A stretch of DNA of 12,794 bases, taken from contig JASEGY010000056.1 of assembly GCA_030019105.1 (NCBI GenBank), positions 1 through 12,794 of the forward strand. The letters run 5' to 3'. Within the stretch, counting starts at the first letter, position 1; each line of letters opens with the position of its first letter. Under the pieces are notes generated by a model. That model was not told where the DNA came from. It did no database searches and worked only from the letters and a program-made list of their open reading frames with translations. This stretch comes from a bacterium. GTDB taxonomy: Bacteria; UBA9089; JASEGY01. This document shows, piece by piece, positions 6,355-12,752 of this stretch. A program made the position numbers and the translations under genes.

Positions 6355-7209
6355 TCATTTTTGGCTCACCAAGAAAATAATGGGTATCCCTTTTACCCAT
6401 TCCAATGACATTAAAAATATTTCCCCTTGCCCAGTCATCACAAACTTGACATTGATATTCTTGCGGATGAAATCCATAGCTTCTTCCACCTGCTCAATGA
6501 TTGTGCCTTCGATCATCCTATCATCAATAACTATGGTTTCTTCTTTGAATCGGCCGCAGTGTATTACTGCTTGTGAGAGAAAGCGCTGTGGATCTTTGCG
6601 AAAGAGAAGGGTTGCCGCCCAGGTTGGTTGGCCTTCTTTTATCAGTTCCAGCTTTTCGAGAACCTGCAAGGGTTCTTCATCATTTCCAATCTTTCTTCTG
6701 CCAGTTTCATTGGCCTTTTTGATGTATCTTTTAACCTTTTCAAAATCTATATCTTCAATGGTTGCATCCCTTGCTGGAAGTTTATCCCAGCTCATTCCTG
6801 TAGAATGAAAATGCATCTGGGCAATTTCCTGCATGGGCATAATCCGGTTACTGCTTCCCACTCTTCTAAAACATCTACCCCTTACAGATACAGGTTTAAT
6901 TGGGAATTCTTTAATCCTGATAATGACGAGACTCTTTCCATCGATTTCGTTAAGTTCAATTTCAGGAATGACACGAGGCTCGGTGGCTTGAGAAATCTGG
7001 TTCGCCCAATCTTTCAGGGTTTCTTTTCCAATCTGAGCACCTTTTACTTTACCTTTATCAGAAACACCGATGAGGATAGTCCCCCCTTTTGTATTGGCCA
7101 AAGCCACAGCAGTCTCTATTGATTCCTTGTCAAAATTTTCTTTAAACTCCAGAGTTTCGGTTTCCCCTGAAGCTAATAACTCTTTCAGTTCTTTCTCCAT
7201 CAGACTCAT
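6355..7209 (-). CDS. AlbA_2 (Schlafen-like) domain protein, C-terminally truncated
   Basis: 284 residues. Residues about 16-130 match the AlbA_2 domain of bacterial RecG-like/Schlafen-related regulators: ETLEFKENFD, ALANTKGGTILIGVSDKG, and the FRRVGSSNRIM strand that usually ends the domain. A helical linker and the start of the second half follow (EEPLQVLEKLELIKEGQPTWAATLLF...FIRKNINVKFVMTG). Family members normally continue for 100-200 residues with a GHKL-ATPase-like part and winged helix. Here the similarity stops near residue 264 and an unrelated tail (SLEWVKGIPIIFLVSQK) ends in a repeat-rich gap. The domain usually binds nucleic acid, so a regulatory or defence-related role is possible, but it may be decaying. 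AGGGGG lies 8 nt before the ATG. It separates cobN from chlI and has its own promoter, which suggests later insertion. Confidence 0.75.
   Translation of the reverse strand: MSLMEKELKELLASGETETLEFKENFDKESIETAVALANTKGGTILIGVSDKGKVKGAQIGKETLKDWANQISQATEPRVIPEIELNEIDGKSLVIIRIKEFPIKPVSVRGRCFRRVGSSNRIMPMQEIAQMHFHSTGMSWDKLPARDATIEDIDFEKVKRYIKKANETGRRKIGNDEEPLQVLEKLELIKEGQPTWAATLLFRKDPQRFLSQAVIHCGRFKEETIVIDDRMIEGTIIEQVEEAMDFIRKNINVKFVMTGQGEIFLMSLEWVKGIPIIFLVSQK
6379..6401. repeat. 8-bp perfect inverted repeat in the truncated AlbA_2 tail
   Basis: AATGGGTA and TACCCATT flank a 7-nt loop. It falls in the aberrant C-terminal tail of the AlbA_2 gene, close to where family similarity ends, and may mark the end of an inserted or rearranged segment. 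Confidence 0.5.
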
Positions 7210-7258
7210 CTTATCATCCCCCTGGTCGGTAATTGCACACTACACTTACTACCTTTTA

Positions 7259-7287
7259 ATATTAATGCAAATTTGAGAGAAAGTCAA
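7259..7287 (-). promoter_or_regulatory. Sigma70-type promoter for the AlbA_2 gene
   Basis: On the minus strand TTGACT (7287-7282), a 17-nt spacer and TAATAT (7264-7259) lie 50 bp upstream of the AlbA_2 start. The -35 and spacing are good and the -10 is moderate. It implies the gene is transcribed independently of cobN. Confidence 0.55.
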
Positions 7288-7344
7288 GTTTTAAAGTGGT
7301 CGCCTACATAGGCTCAACTTATCGAGCGAAGCGGGATTTTCTTG

Positions 7345-7361
7345 AAGAAATCTGGTTTCTT
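7345..7361. repeat. Short palindrome overlapping the cobN stop
   Basis: AAGAAA-TCTGG-TTTCTT (6-bp arms, 5-nt loop) overlaps the cobN stop codon. On the cobN strand no U-run follows, so it is not a convincing intrinsic terminator. It may be another dispersed repeat or a 3'-end stabiliser. Confidence 0.4.
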
Positions 7362-10300
7362 AGATCGTATCTCTGTTAAGTTCCCTCTTTATCTCCTGCA
7401 TCTTGGCCCCCCAGTCAGCCACATCTTCGGCGGTGAGGATATCTATCGAGCCGCCCTGGAAGTCACCGATTATATCGCCCATCTTTTCTTCAATCCAGCC
7501 CTCGATCTCGATGTAGGCATTTTTCAGCCCTTCCAGGACCTCCGGATCGGCATCCCATAGACCCCGCTGCTGTGCCTCAAGCAGCCGGCGGCCGATCTCC
7601 TCTAAAGCCCAGGGGTTGTTCTCCTCAAAGAATTTCTTGTTCTCCTCATTCAGGACAAAGGTGCTGGTAATGTCATCAAAAATCCAGTCATCTACCTCCT
7701 GCGTGGTGGCCTCCCAGCCGTAGACCCGGCCGATGCGTTTGGAGATGTCTCCGGCTCCTTTGTAGCCGTGCTGTTTTTGGCCCTCGATCCATTTGGGATT
7801 AAGCAGCTTTGTTCGCACCACCCGCCTGACTTCATCGGCCATGTCCCTGACCTCGACATGCTCCGGCTCGCGGGTATCGCCGTAGTAGGTCTTGACTTCT
7901 TTGCCGGAGATATGCCTGGCAGCCGCAGTCATCCCGCCGTGGGCGCCAAAGTAACAGCAGCAGCCAAACAGGTCGTGTTCGTCAGAAACCACCTTGTTGT
8001 AGGTTATATCTACCGTCTTTAAATTGTCAGCCAATTGACGGTGCTTCTCTTCGCCAAATATCCCCTTGCCGTAGGCATATCCATTCCAATAGACGAATAC
8101 ATCCGAGAGGTCGGCCTCATCCTTCCAGGCCGAGGCATAGACGGCCAATTGCGTTCCTGCCTGGTAGGTGCCGGGTTTTGAGGCAAAGACCCGCAAGGTA
8201 GCATCCCGCCACAATTGCGGATTGCGCACCCACTCCGTGGGTACACGGGATTGCGGATCTTCAGATTGTTGACTAATCTGAGCAAGTGTATGCTTACGGA
8301 CAAAATTCATCTCCTCCGGCTCAGGCAGGGAGGCCACGGCCTGGATGGTCTCATCCAGCAGCTCAATACAATTAGGGAAGTTGTCCCGGGTTATGCCGGA
8401 AACACGAATAGTAACATCAATCCTGGGCCGGCCTAATTCCTCTAAGGGAATCACCTCAAAGCCCTTTACCCGGCCATTTGGCTGCCAGACAGGCTTGACG
8501 CCCAGTAGATAGAATATCTGGGCCATCCCTTCACCGTCAGACCACATGATGTCAGTGCATTGCCAGTAGATAGCCACATTCTCCGGCAGTTTGCCTTCTT
8601 CTTGCCTGTGCTTTTCAATCACGGCCCCGGCCAATTTCCGGCCTACCTTCCAGGCGGCCTTGGTAGGGATCCGGTGCGGATCAAGGGAGTAGAAATTCCT
8701 GCCTGTGGGTAAGATGTCGTCCCGCCCCCGGTTAATCAGGCCCGAAGGGCCAGGGGGAATGTAACCGCCATCAAAGCCGTGGAGAAGCGCTTCAATCTCC
8801 TGCGACTCATCAATTCGCCTGTTCAAATCAGTCAGCCTTTCCTGGATTACCCCCAGACTGTCTATGTACTCTGCCTTCTTCAACCCCTCACCAAGAACTT
8901 CCTTAGCCATGTTGCCCGGGTCTTTTCCACGCTTAAGCATCCGGCGGATAAATTCCTTGCAGAGGGTATCGATCTCTTCTAATAACTCACCGTAACTTTG
9001 CTTGTGATGCGGGCAAACCTTGCCGCCATCCGCCAGCATCTCAGCCAGATTCATGCCCATCATCCCGGCGACAATCTTTCTTAAAGAGACTTCCTCACCC
9101 GCATCGTAACGCAGGATGGAGTTAATGAAATCCACCCGCTTCTCACCTTCCGGCAACCGGCCAAAGATGTGCATCCCATCCTGGATTTGGGTATTTCTCG
9201 TCAGGGACAATGCCCCGTGAGCAGCCCGGGCTATCTCATCAAAGGGGATGGATTTAACCTCATCCTCACTAAGCTCATTGAGAGCCGCTTTTTTAAATCC
9301 GCAATCCGCAATCCCGGCTACCCACGAAGTGGGTGCGCAATCAACCTTTATCTCTTTGTCCAGATTGGTCTTCTGAATTGCATCCATAATCAGGTGCTGC
9401 AAGGCATGCGCCCGTCCGGGGTCAACATCCTTCAACTGCTCATATTCACCCAGGAACTGCCCCAATTCCTCAAGTTCCTCGTAAAGCCCGCCCTGGGTCA
9501 TTACTGTTTGCATGTGGTCAACCAGGATGGCATAGCTGCGACGCTTAGCAATAGTGCCCTCCGGGGGGTTGTCCGCATTGTAGATGTAAAGGTGCGGGAT
9601 GTCCCCAATGCCAATGTCCGGATAGCAGTCACCAGACAGGGCGGTGCCTTTGCCGGGCAAGAATTCCAGGTTGCCGTGCGTGCCGACATGGACAATCACA
9701 TCCACCTCAAAGTCACGCTCTAAATAGCGGTAGGTAGCCATGTACTGATGCGGCGGCGGGATGTCCGGGTCGTGGAGTATCTTACAGACCTGGCCGTCAC
9801 ATCTTGCTCCGGCACAGCCGCGCTTGGGCTGGATACAGACAACGGCGTTACCATACTGCACTCCAGTGACTAATATCTTGCCGTCATAGACCATGGCCGG
9901 CGGCACACCGTTTACCTCTTCACCCGGAGGCTGACCCCAGGCATTATTCATCCGATCCTTGACCTCAGGCGAAAGGGTGTCAAACCACTCCTCGTATTCT
10001 TCTTTGGTTACCTGCTTCAGGACACCGCCTTTATTGACTATCTCATCCACGGTAGTCCAGCGAAACTCGCTGATGGCCTTGCGGTCCATAATCGTTTCGA
10101 TCAATTCCTTGCCATCGGCCGGCGGCTCGACGCTGTAGCCGGCCTCTCTCATCCGGCGCATTATCCGGGCTACACTCTCTAAGGTGTCCAGATTAGCGCC
10201 GCCGCCTACCGTGGTCTCCACTGAGGCACAGGGGTTGCTGTGCAGGATAAAGGCCACCTTGCGCTCCCGGACCGGTTTCTGTCGCAGCCTCACCCAGTTG

Positions 10301-11352
10301 GCCACCCGCCGGGCAACCTTCCGGCACCGCTCCCGGATCGGCATCCGCTGTTGCAAGTCGCCTTCTTCCTTGCTTCCCCCGCCAATGATGATTGGCTCAA
10401 TCACGCCTTCAAACTCCGGCATGGCAATCGACCAGCCAATACCAGCCCCCAGTCCATCCTTATCATTCTTCCATTCCTCAATAGTTCTGGAGTAAGAGGT
10501 CACCGGTGAGAAGACCGGCACATCAAATCTCTTCAGGATATCCACGCCACCGGAAGCTACCTCCTTGTCGCTGAGACCCTTTCCCCTGGCATTGTCCAGG
10601 AAGAAGTTTTGGAGCTTGATGAGGGCATCAATCCGCGGAGTTCCATCCTGGCCCAAGAAATACTCACAGACCACCTCTCTACTCCCCTTGCATCCCCGCT
10701 CTTCATCCTTAACCGAGTAGGAAAAGGCCGGGATGACATTCAAACCCAATGCCTCTAACTCACGAATCAGGGCATCTTCGACCTCTAGGTTGTCATTCAC
10801 CCAGTAATGGCGGGAGAGAAGGAGAGCAACATAAGTCTTATAAGACTTATAAGTCATATACCACTCCAGATATTTCTCAACAGTGCTAAAAATCCCCGGC
10901 GCATCAGGATGATACAGGCCTTCCCAGGGAACCGGCTTCGGCTCTGCTGCCTCCACATCAAGCCCGCCTGCCTCACGGGCGATGTAGCGCAGCATATTGG
11001 TGAAGTTCTCCTCGCCGTTGATAACTAAGTAGGAGTAGACATTAGCTACCACCTCCGGCTTGACGGTTGAGAGCATCCAGTAGGATGGGTCGTGCCCGAC
11101 GCAGACAATGGGCGTCTTTTTGCCCAGCTCCCGCAGCCTCTCTTCGATCGTTTCCCAGAACCCCTCGGTTGAGCGGTAAAGAAAGATAATGTCAGCACCG
11201 GCCGCCTCCTCAAGCACTGAGTCAAGCCTTTCCGGCTCATCCTCTAACCTTTTCGAGGAATAAGCCTTAACCTCCACAAGGTCTGTTGCCTTCCTGCTTG
11301 CGCGAACAAGCATGTTAAGGTAACTTTGCCACATAATTGAAACAATCTTCAT
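7360..11352 (-). CDS. cobN: Cobaltochelatase large subunit CobN
   Basis: A 1330-residue large subunit that binds the corrin ring and inserts cobalt with ATPase partners. Diagnostic blocks are HDPDIPPPHQY, HVGTHGNLEFLPGKG (H555, H559), YNADNPPEGTIAKRRSYA, then GAHGGMTAAARHISG (H1138), VRTKLLNPKWIEGQKQHGYKGAGDI and NPWALEEIGRRLLEAQQRGLW. Length is in the CobN range. The ATG at 11352 (MKIVSIMWQ) is chosen because AAGGAG sits 8 nt upstream and it begins at the conserved N-terminus; an ATG at 11430 would add 26 unrelated residues and place the ribosome site inside the gene. Features that differ from Pseudomonas CobN are a CX4CX4C motif (C513, C518, C523) and a Cys triplet (C1131-C1133). Two palindromic repeats are inserted in frame at about residues 671-683 and 1032-1045. 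Its partners are probably chlI and chlD downstream. Confidence 0.97.
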   Translation of the reverse strand: MKIVSIMWQSYLNMLVRASRKATDLVEVKAYSSKRLEDEPERLDSVLEEAAGADIIFLYRSTEGFWETIEERLRELGKKTPIVCVGHDPSYWMLSTVKPEVVANVYSYLVINGEENFTNMLRYIAREAGGLDVEAAEPKPVPWEGLYHPDAPGIFSTVEKYLEWYMTYKSYKTYVALLLSRHYWVNDNLEVEDALIRELEALGLNVIPAFSYSVKDEERGCKGSREVVCEYFLGQDGTPRIDALIKLQNFFLDNARGKGLSDKEVASGGVDILKRFDVPVFSPVTSYSRTIEEWKNDKDGLGAGIGWSIAMPEFEGVIEPIIIGGGSKEEGDLQQRMPIRERCRKVARRVANWVRLRQKPVRERKVAFILHSNPCASVETTVGGGANLDTLESVARIMRRMREAGYSVEPPADGKELIETIMDRKAISEFRWTTVDEIVNKGGVLKQVTKEEYEEWFDTLSPEVKDRMNNAWGQPPGEEVNGVPPAMVYDGKILVTGVQYGNAVVCIQPKRGCAGARCDGQVCKILHDPDIPPPHQYMATYRYLERDFEVDVIVHVGTHGNLEFLPGKGTALSGDCYPDIGIGDIPHLYIYNADNPPEGTIAKRRSYAILVDHMQTVMTQGGLYEELEELGQFLGEYEQLKDVDPGRAHALQHLIMDAIQKTNLDKEIKVDCAPTSWVAGIADCGFKKAALNELSEDEVKSIPFDEIARAAHGALSLTRNTQIQDGMHIFGRLPEGEKRVDFINSILRYDAGEEVSLRKIVAGMMGMNLAEMLADGGKVCPHHKQSYGELLEEIDTLCKEFIRRMLKRGKDPGNMAKEVLGEGLKKAEYIDSLGVIQERLTDLNRRIDESQEIEALLHGFDGGYIPPGPSGLINRGRDDILPTGRNFYSLDPHRIPTKAAWKVGRKLAGAVIEKHRQEEGKLPENVAIYWQCTDIMWSDGEGMAQIFYLLGVKPVWQPNGRVKGFEVIPLEELGRPRIDVTIRVSGITRDNFPNCIELLDETIQAVASLPEPEEMNFVRKHTLAQISQQSEDPQSRVPTEWVRNPQLWRDATLRVFASKPGTYQAGTQLAVYASAWKDEADLSDVFVYWNGYAYGKGIFGEEKHRQLADNLKTVDITYNKVVSDEHDLFGCCCYFGAHGGMTAAARHISGKEVKTYYGDTREPEHVEVRDMADEVRRVVRTKLLNPKWIEGQKQHGYKGAGDISKRIGRVYGWEATTQEVDDWIFDDITSTFVLNEENKKFFEENNPWALEEIGRRLLEAQQRGLWDADPEVLEGLKNAYIEIEGWIEEKMGDIIGDFQGGSIDILTAEDVADWGAKMQEIKRELNRDTI
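8220..8258 (+). repeat. 39-nt palindromic element inside cobN, copy A
   Basis: The centre is ACCCACTCCGTGGGT, a hairpin with 6-bp arms, flanked by GATTGCGC and GGGATTGCGGAT. It is identical at 36 of 39 positions to the reverse complement of 9304-9342. In cobN it encodes roughly residues 1032-1045 (DPQSRVPTEWVRNP), just before the conserved LRVFASKPGTY region, in a stretch that looks longer than usual. Confidence 0.85.
9297..9342 (-). repeat. 39-nt palindromic element inside cobN, copy B, with heptamer extension
   Basis: The core 9304-9342 is the inverted copy of 8220-8258 (36 of 39). One side extends as ATCCGCA ATCCGCA ATCCCGG, a 7-bp period. It encodes about residues 671-686 of CobN (APTSWVAGIADCGF). 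The cobN frame stays open through both copies although they lie in opposite orientations. Confidence 0.85.
10831..10850. repeat. Perfect 20-bp palindrome inside cobN
   Basis: ATAAGTCTTATAAGACTTAT equals its own reverse complement. With the following bases it forms three 9-bp units, giving the repetitive peptide MTYKSYKTY in CobN at about residues 166-174. Confidence 0.8.
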
Positions 11353-11368
11353 TCTGCGTCTCCTTTCC

Positions 11369-11510
11369 ATTAACTCGAGAGTTAAAAGTTCTCGTGTGTC
11401 TTCGAGGCTAACCCATTTAAAATAGGCCACTTACCTTTAATGACGGGCAGTTCTGCAAAAGTCAACAGTACCAATGGCTTACGGAGAACTTTTAACTGTC
11501 GAGTCATTAA
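11369..11510. repeat. Inverted-repeat-bounded element upstream of cobN (~142 bp)
   Basis: The left arm (11370-11395) contains GAGTTAAAAGTTCTC and the right arm (11481-11510) contains GAGAACTTTTAACTG, so the two are inverted copies with a small indel and a few mismatches. About 85 bp lie between them and contain no convincing gene. The element ends only about 3 nt upstream of the cobN Shine-Dalgarno sequence, so it must form most of the cobN 5' leader. Confidence 0.7.
11436..11465 (-). promoter_or_regulatory. Candidate cobN promoter within the inverted-repeat element
   Basis: On the minus strand TTGACT (11465-11460) and ATTAAA (11441-11436) are 18 nt apart, about 84 bp before the cobN ATG. 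The -10 is only moderate. If real, cobN is transcribed from inside the repeat element. I looked for a B12-box or cobalamin riboswitch in 11353-11637 and saw none. Confidence 0.3.
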
Positions 11511-11569
11511 GATATGGCCTCTTTTTGAACCGGTGCCCATAAATTTAGCCAGGGCAGTAGGGTTATATC

Positions 11570-11601
11570 TTTAGCCCCAACAGGGCGATATGTTTATAGC
11601 C
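11570..11601 (-). repeat. Dispersed 32-nt repeat, copy 2
   Basis: The reverse complement of this stretch matches 6293-6324 at 28 of 32 positions. It lies between the cobN leader and the toxin-antitoxin promoter. A looser related stretch (TTTAGCCAGGGC...) begins about 25 nt to its left and may be a decayed second copy. Confidence 0.75.
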
Positions 11602-11638
11602 AGTCAGCAACCTCACTCTTTTAACTAAAAAGAAACCT

Positions 11639-11667
11639 TTGACAATAGCTGTCAGTTATGTTATTAT
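11639..11667 (+). promoter_or_regulatory. Strong promoter and operator-like repeat for the PIN toxin-antitoxin pair
   Basis: Consensus -35 TTGACA (11639-11644), a 17-nt spacer and -10 TATTAT (11662-11667), about 57 bp before the antitoxin ATG. TGACA-ATAGC-TGTCA (11640-11654) overlaps the -35. Its position suits an operator for autorepression by the antitoxin or the complex, as is usual for these modules. Confidence 0.7.
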
Positions 11668-11723
11668 TTTATTAGGTTTGTTTGGCTCTATCTCTCCAAT
11701 TAGAATTGAAAGGAGGCTATACC

Positions 11724-11936
11724 ATGGTTATTGCAAAAGAGCAAATTACAAAAAAGTCACTACTTCTAAACCCCCAAAAGATAGCAAAACTACGAGATTT
11801 TTTTAAGGCTAACAGCGATTCTCAAGCTGTTCGACAAGCTATTGACGAAACATTAGCCTATAAAGACGCCCTAAGGGCTGCCCGGCTAATTCAAAGCCGT
11901 AATACATTTGCCCGAAATGGAAGGAAGGACGCTTAA
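11724..11936 (+). CDS. Small antitoxin partner of the PIN toxin
   Basis: A 70-residue protein read from ATG 11724, with AAAGGAGG 7 nt upstream; an upstream start would add 14 residues and lacks such a site. An N-terminal strand (TKKSLLLNP) is followed by helices containing NSDSQAVRQAIDETL and a basic C-terminus. This matches the layout of short ribbon-helix-helix-like antitoxins paired with PIN toxins, with the N-terminal half binding operator DNA and the C-terminal part binding the toxin. Its stop codon (TAA) is directly followed by the toxin start TTG, so the two are co-translated. Family assignment rests on this position and layout rather than on a named profile; the ribbon-helix-helix call is moderate. 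Confidence 0.8.
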   Translation: MVIAKEQITKKSLLLNPQKIAKLRDFFKANSDSQAVRQAIDETLAYKDALRAARLIQSRNTFARNGRKDA

Positions 11937-12377
11937 TTGGCTAAACCTCAGATATTTGATACTTCTGTTTTAATCCCCTGGTTAAGGAATAAAAGTTATG
12001 ACAATCTTGTGACAGCTTCTTTTGAATCCCACCGTTTTCTGCTTTGCACGGTTGTCTGGATGGAACTTTATGCCGGCACGAGAAGCAAAACCGACAAAAG
12101 GGATTTAGACCGAATACTGCAATCACTCTCAGGTATTGGACGAATAGTTTCGCCTTGTCAAGAAGATTTCTATTTGGCAGGCCAGATTATAGCCTATTAT
12201 GCTCGAAAGTATGGCGCTATTCAGCCAAGAGATCATGCAAATGACATATTAGTTACCCTATGTGCTTGGAGAGCAAAAGTAGAACTAATTACGGAAAACA
12301 GAGAGCATATGGAAACTTGGCAAAATATATTGAAACGATCAAATAAAAGACTTGATTTGAAAATTGTAGCCCGGTAG
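11937..12377 (+). CDS. vapC: VapC-type PIN-domain toxin (ribonuclease)
   Basis: 146 residues. The PIN acidic residues are present: D8 in FDTSVL, E43 in WMELYAG, D103 in HANDIL, and a polar TEN (119-121) at the usual fourth position. This fits a metal-dependent endoribonuclease that cleaves tRNA or rRNA when free of antitoxin. The start is TTG at 11937, directly after the antitoxin stop; no ATG lies upstream of the conserved D8, and GGAAGGAAGG upstream serves as the ribosome site. A TTG start after a coupled stop may keep toxin yield below that of antitoxin. The catalytic set looks intact, so the module is probably functional. Base composition is visibly more AT-rich than cobN. Confidence 0.92.
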   Translation: MAKPQIFDTSVLIPWLRNKSYDNLVTASFESHRFLLCTVVWMELYAGTRSKTDKRDLDRILQSLSGIGRIVSPCQEDFYLAGQIIAYYARKYGAIQPRDHANDILVTLCAWRAKVELITENREHMETWQNILKRSNKRLDLKIVAR

Positions 12378-12427
12378 ATTTAAGATGATAGCGGTCTTAG
12401 CCTTGCAATTTTCCCCATAATTTGAAC

Positions 12428-12456
12428 TTGACTTAGTCGCTAACTTAGTTTACAAT
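12428..12456 (+). promoter_or_regulatory. Promoter with direct repeats for the Phd/YefM antitoxin
   Basis: TTGACT (12428-12433), a 17-nt spacer and TACAAT (12451-12456), about 20 bp before the antitoxin ATG. Direct repeats ACTTAGT (12431-12437 and 12443-12449), 12 nt apart, overlap the promoter and may be operator half-sites. Confidence 0.65.
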
Positions 12457-12476
12457 TGGTCCCGGAGGTGAAACAA

Positions 12477-12713
12477 ATGTTAGCAAAGGTTAATATTCAT
12501 GAAGCAAAAACTCACTTCTCTCAGCTTTTAACTCGCGTAGGTAATGGAGAAGAAATTGTTATTGCCAGAGCCGGCAAACCTATTGCTCGTCTTATTCCCA
12601 TTACAAAAAGAGGTAATCAACGCATTCCTGGAAGTGCAAAAGGAAAAATTGTTATTGCAGAAGACTTTGATGCCCCTTTGCCTGATTCCATTCTGGAGAC
12701 ATTTGAACAATGA
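12477..12713 (+). CDS. Phd/YefM-family antitoxin
   Basis: 78 residues read from ATG 12477, with GGAGGTG upstream at a normal distance. The sequence has the full Phd/YefM signature: VNIHEAKTHFSQLLTRV, GEEIVIARAGKPIARLIPI, then a flexible acidic C-terminus ending FDAPLPDSILETFEQ, the usual toxin-binding tail of PIN-associated members. It should repress its own promoter through the ACTTAGT repeats. The stop overlaps an ATG (ATGA) that opens a PIN toxin frame, but that frame breaks after 11 codons. The antitoxin therefore appears orphaned here, unless the toxin is expressed by some form of recoding. Confidence 0.93.
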   Translation: MLAKVNIHEAKTHFSQLLTRVGNGEEIVIARAGKPIARLIPITKRGNQRIPGSAKGKIVIAEDFDAPLPDSILETFEQ

Positions 12714-12745
12714 GGGCATTATTAGATACCCATACCTTCTTATAA
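12710..12745 (+). pseudogene. Broken PIN toxin start, partner of the Phd antitoxin
   Basis: The frame starts MRALLDTHTFL, the exact N-terminal signature of VapC toxins paired with Phd-type antitoxins (first catalytic Asp at residue 6), and then meets TAA at 12743-12745 where family members usually have Trp-Trp. The following sequence is an imperfect inverted repeat ending GATTGCGGA at the window edge, so either an element has inserted or the codon has mutated. The same frame stays open after the stop and reads LSAR at a distance typical for the family, so a simple nonsense mutation is not excluded. Confidence 0.7.
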
Positions 12746-12752
12746 TATTACC

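Noticed and set aside
7345..7361. Intrinsic terminator for cobN
   Set aside because: The hairpin is weak and no U-run follows on the minus strand.
9169..9723. 184-codon plus-strand open frame, and many shorter ones opposite cobN, chlI and serC
   Set aside because: They are antisense shadows of strongly conserved genes, without ribosome sites or recognisable domains.
11353..11430. An upstream ATG (11430) giving cobN 26 extra residues
   Set aside because: The added residues are not CobN-like, they are encoded partly by the inverted-repeat element, and AAGGAG stands at the right distance from the ATG at 11352.
11353..11637. Cobalamin riboswitch in the cobN leader
   Set aside because: No B12-box-like sequence or typical conserved core seen by eye. 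A covariance search would decide.
12744..12752. TAATATTAC, identical to the geminivirus-type rolling-circle nick site
   Set aside because: A 9-mer can occur by chance, no matching stem surrounds it, and no replication initiator gene is present.
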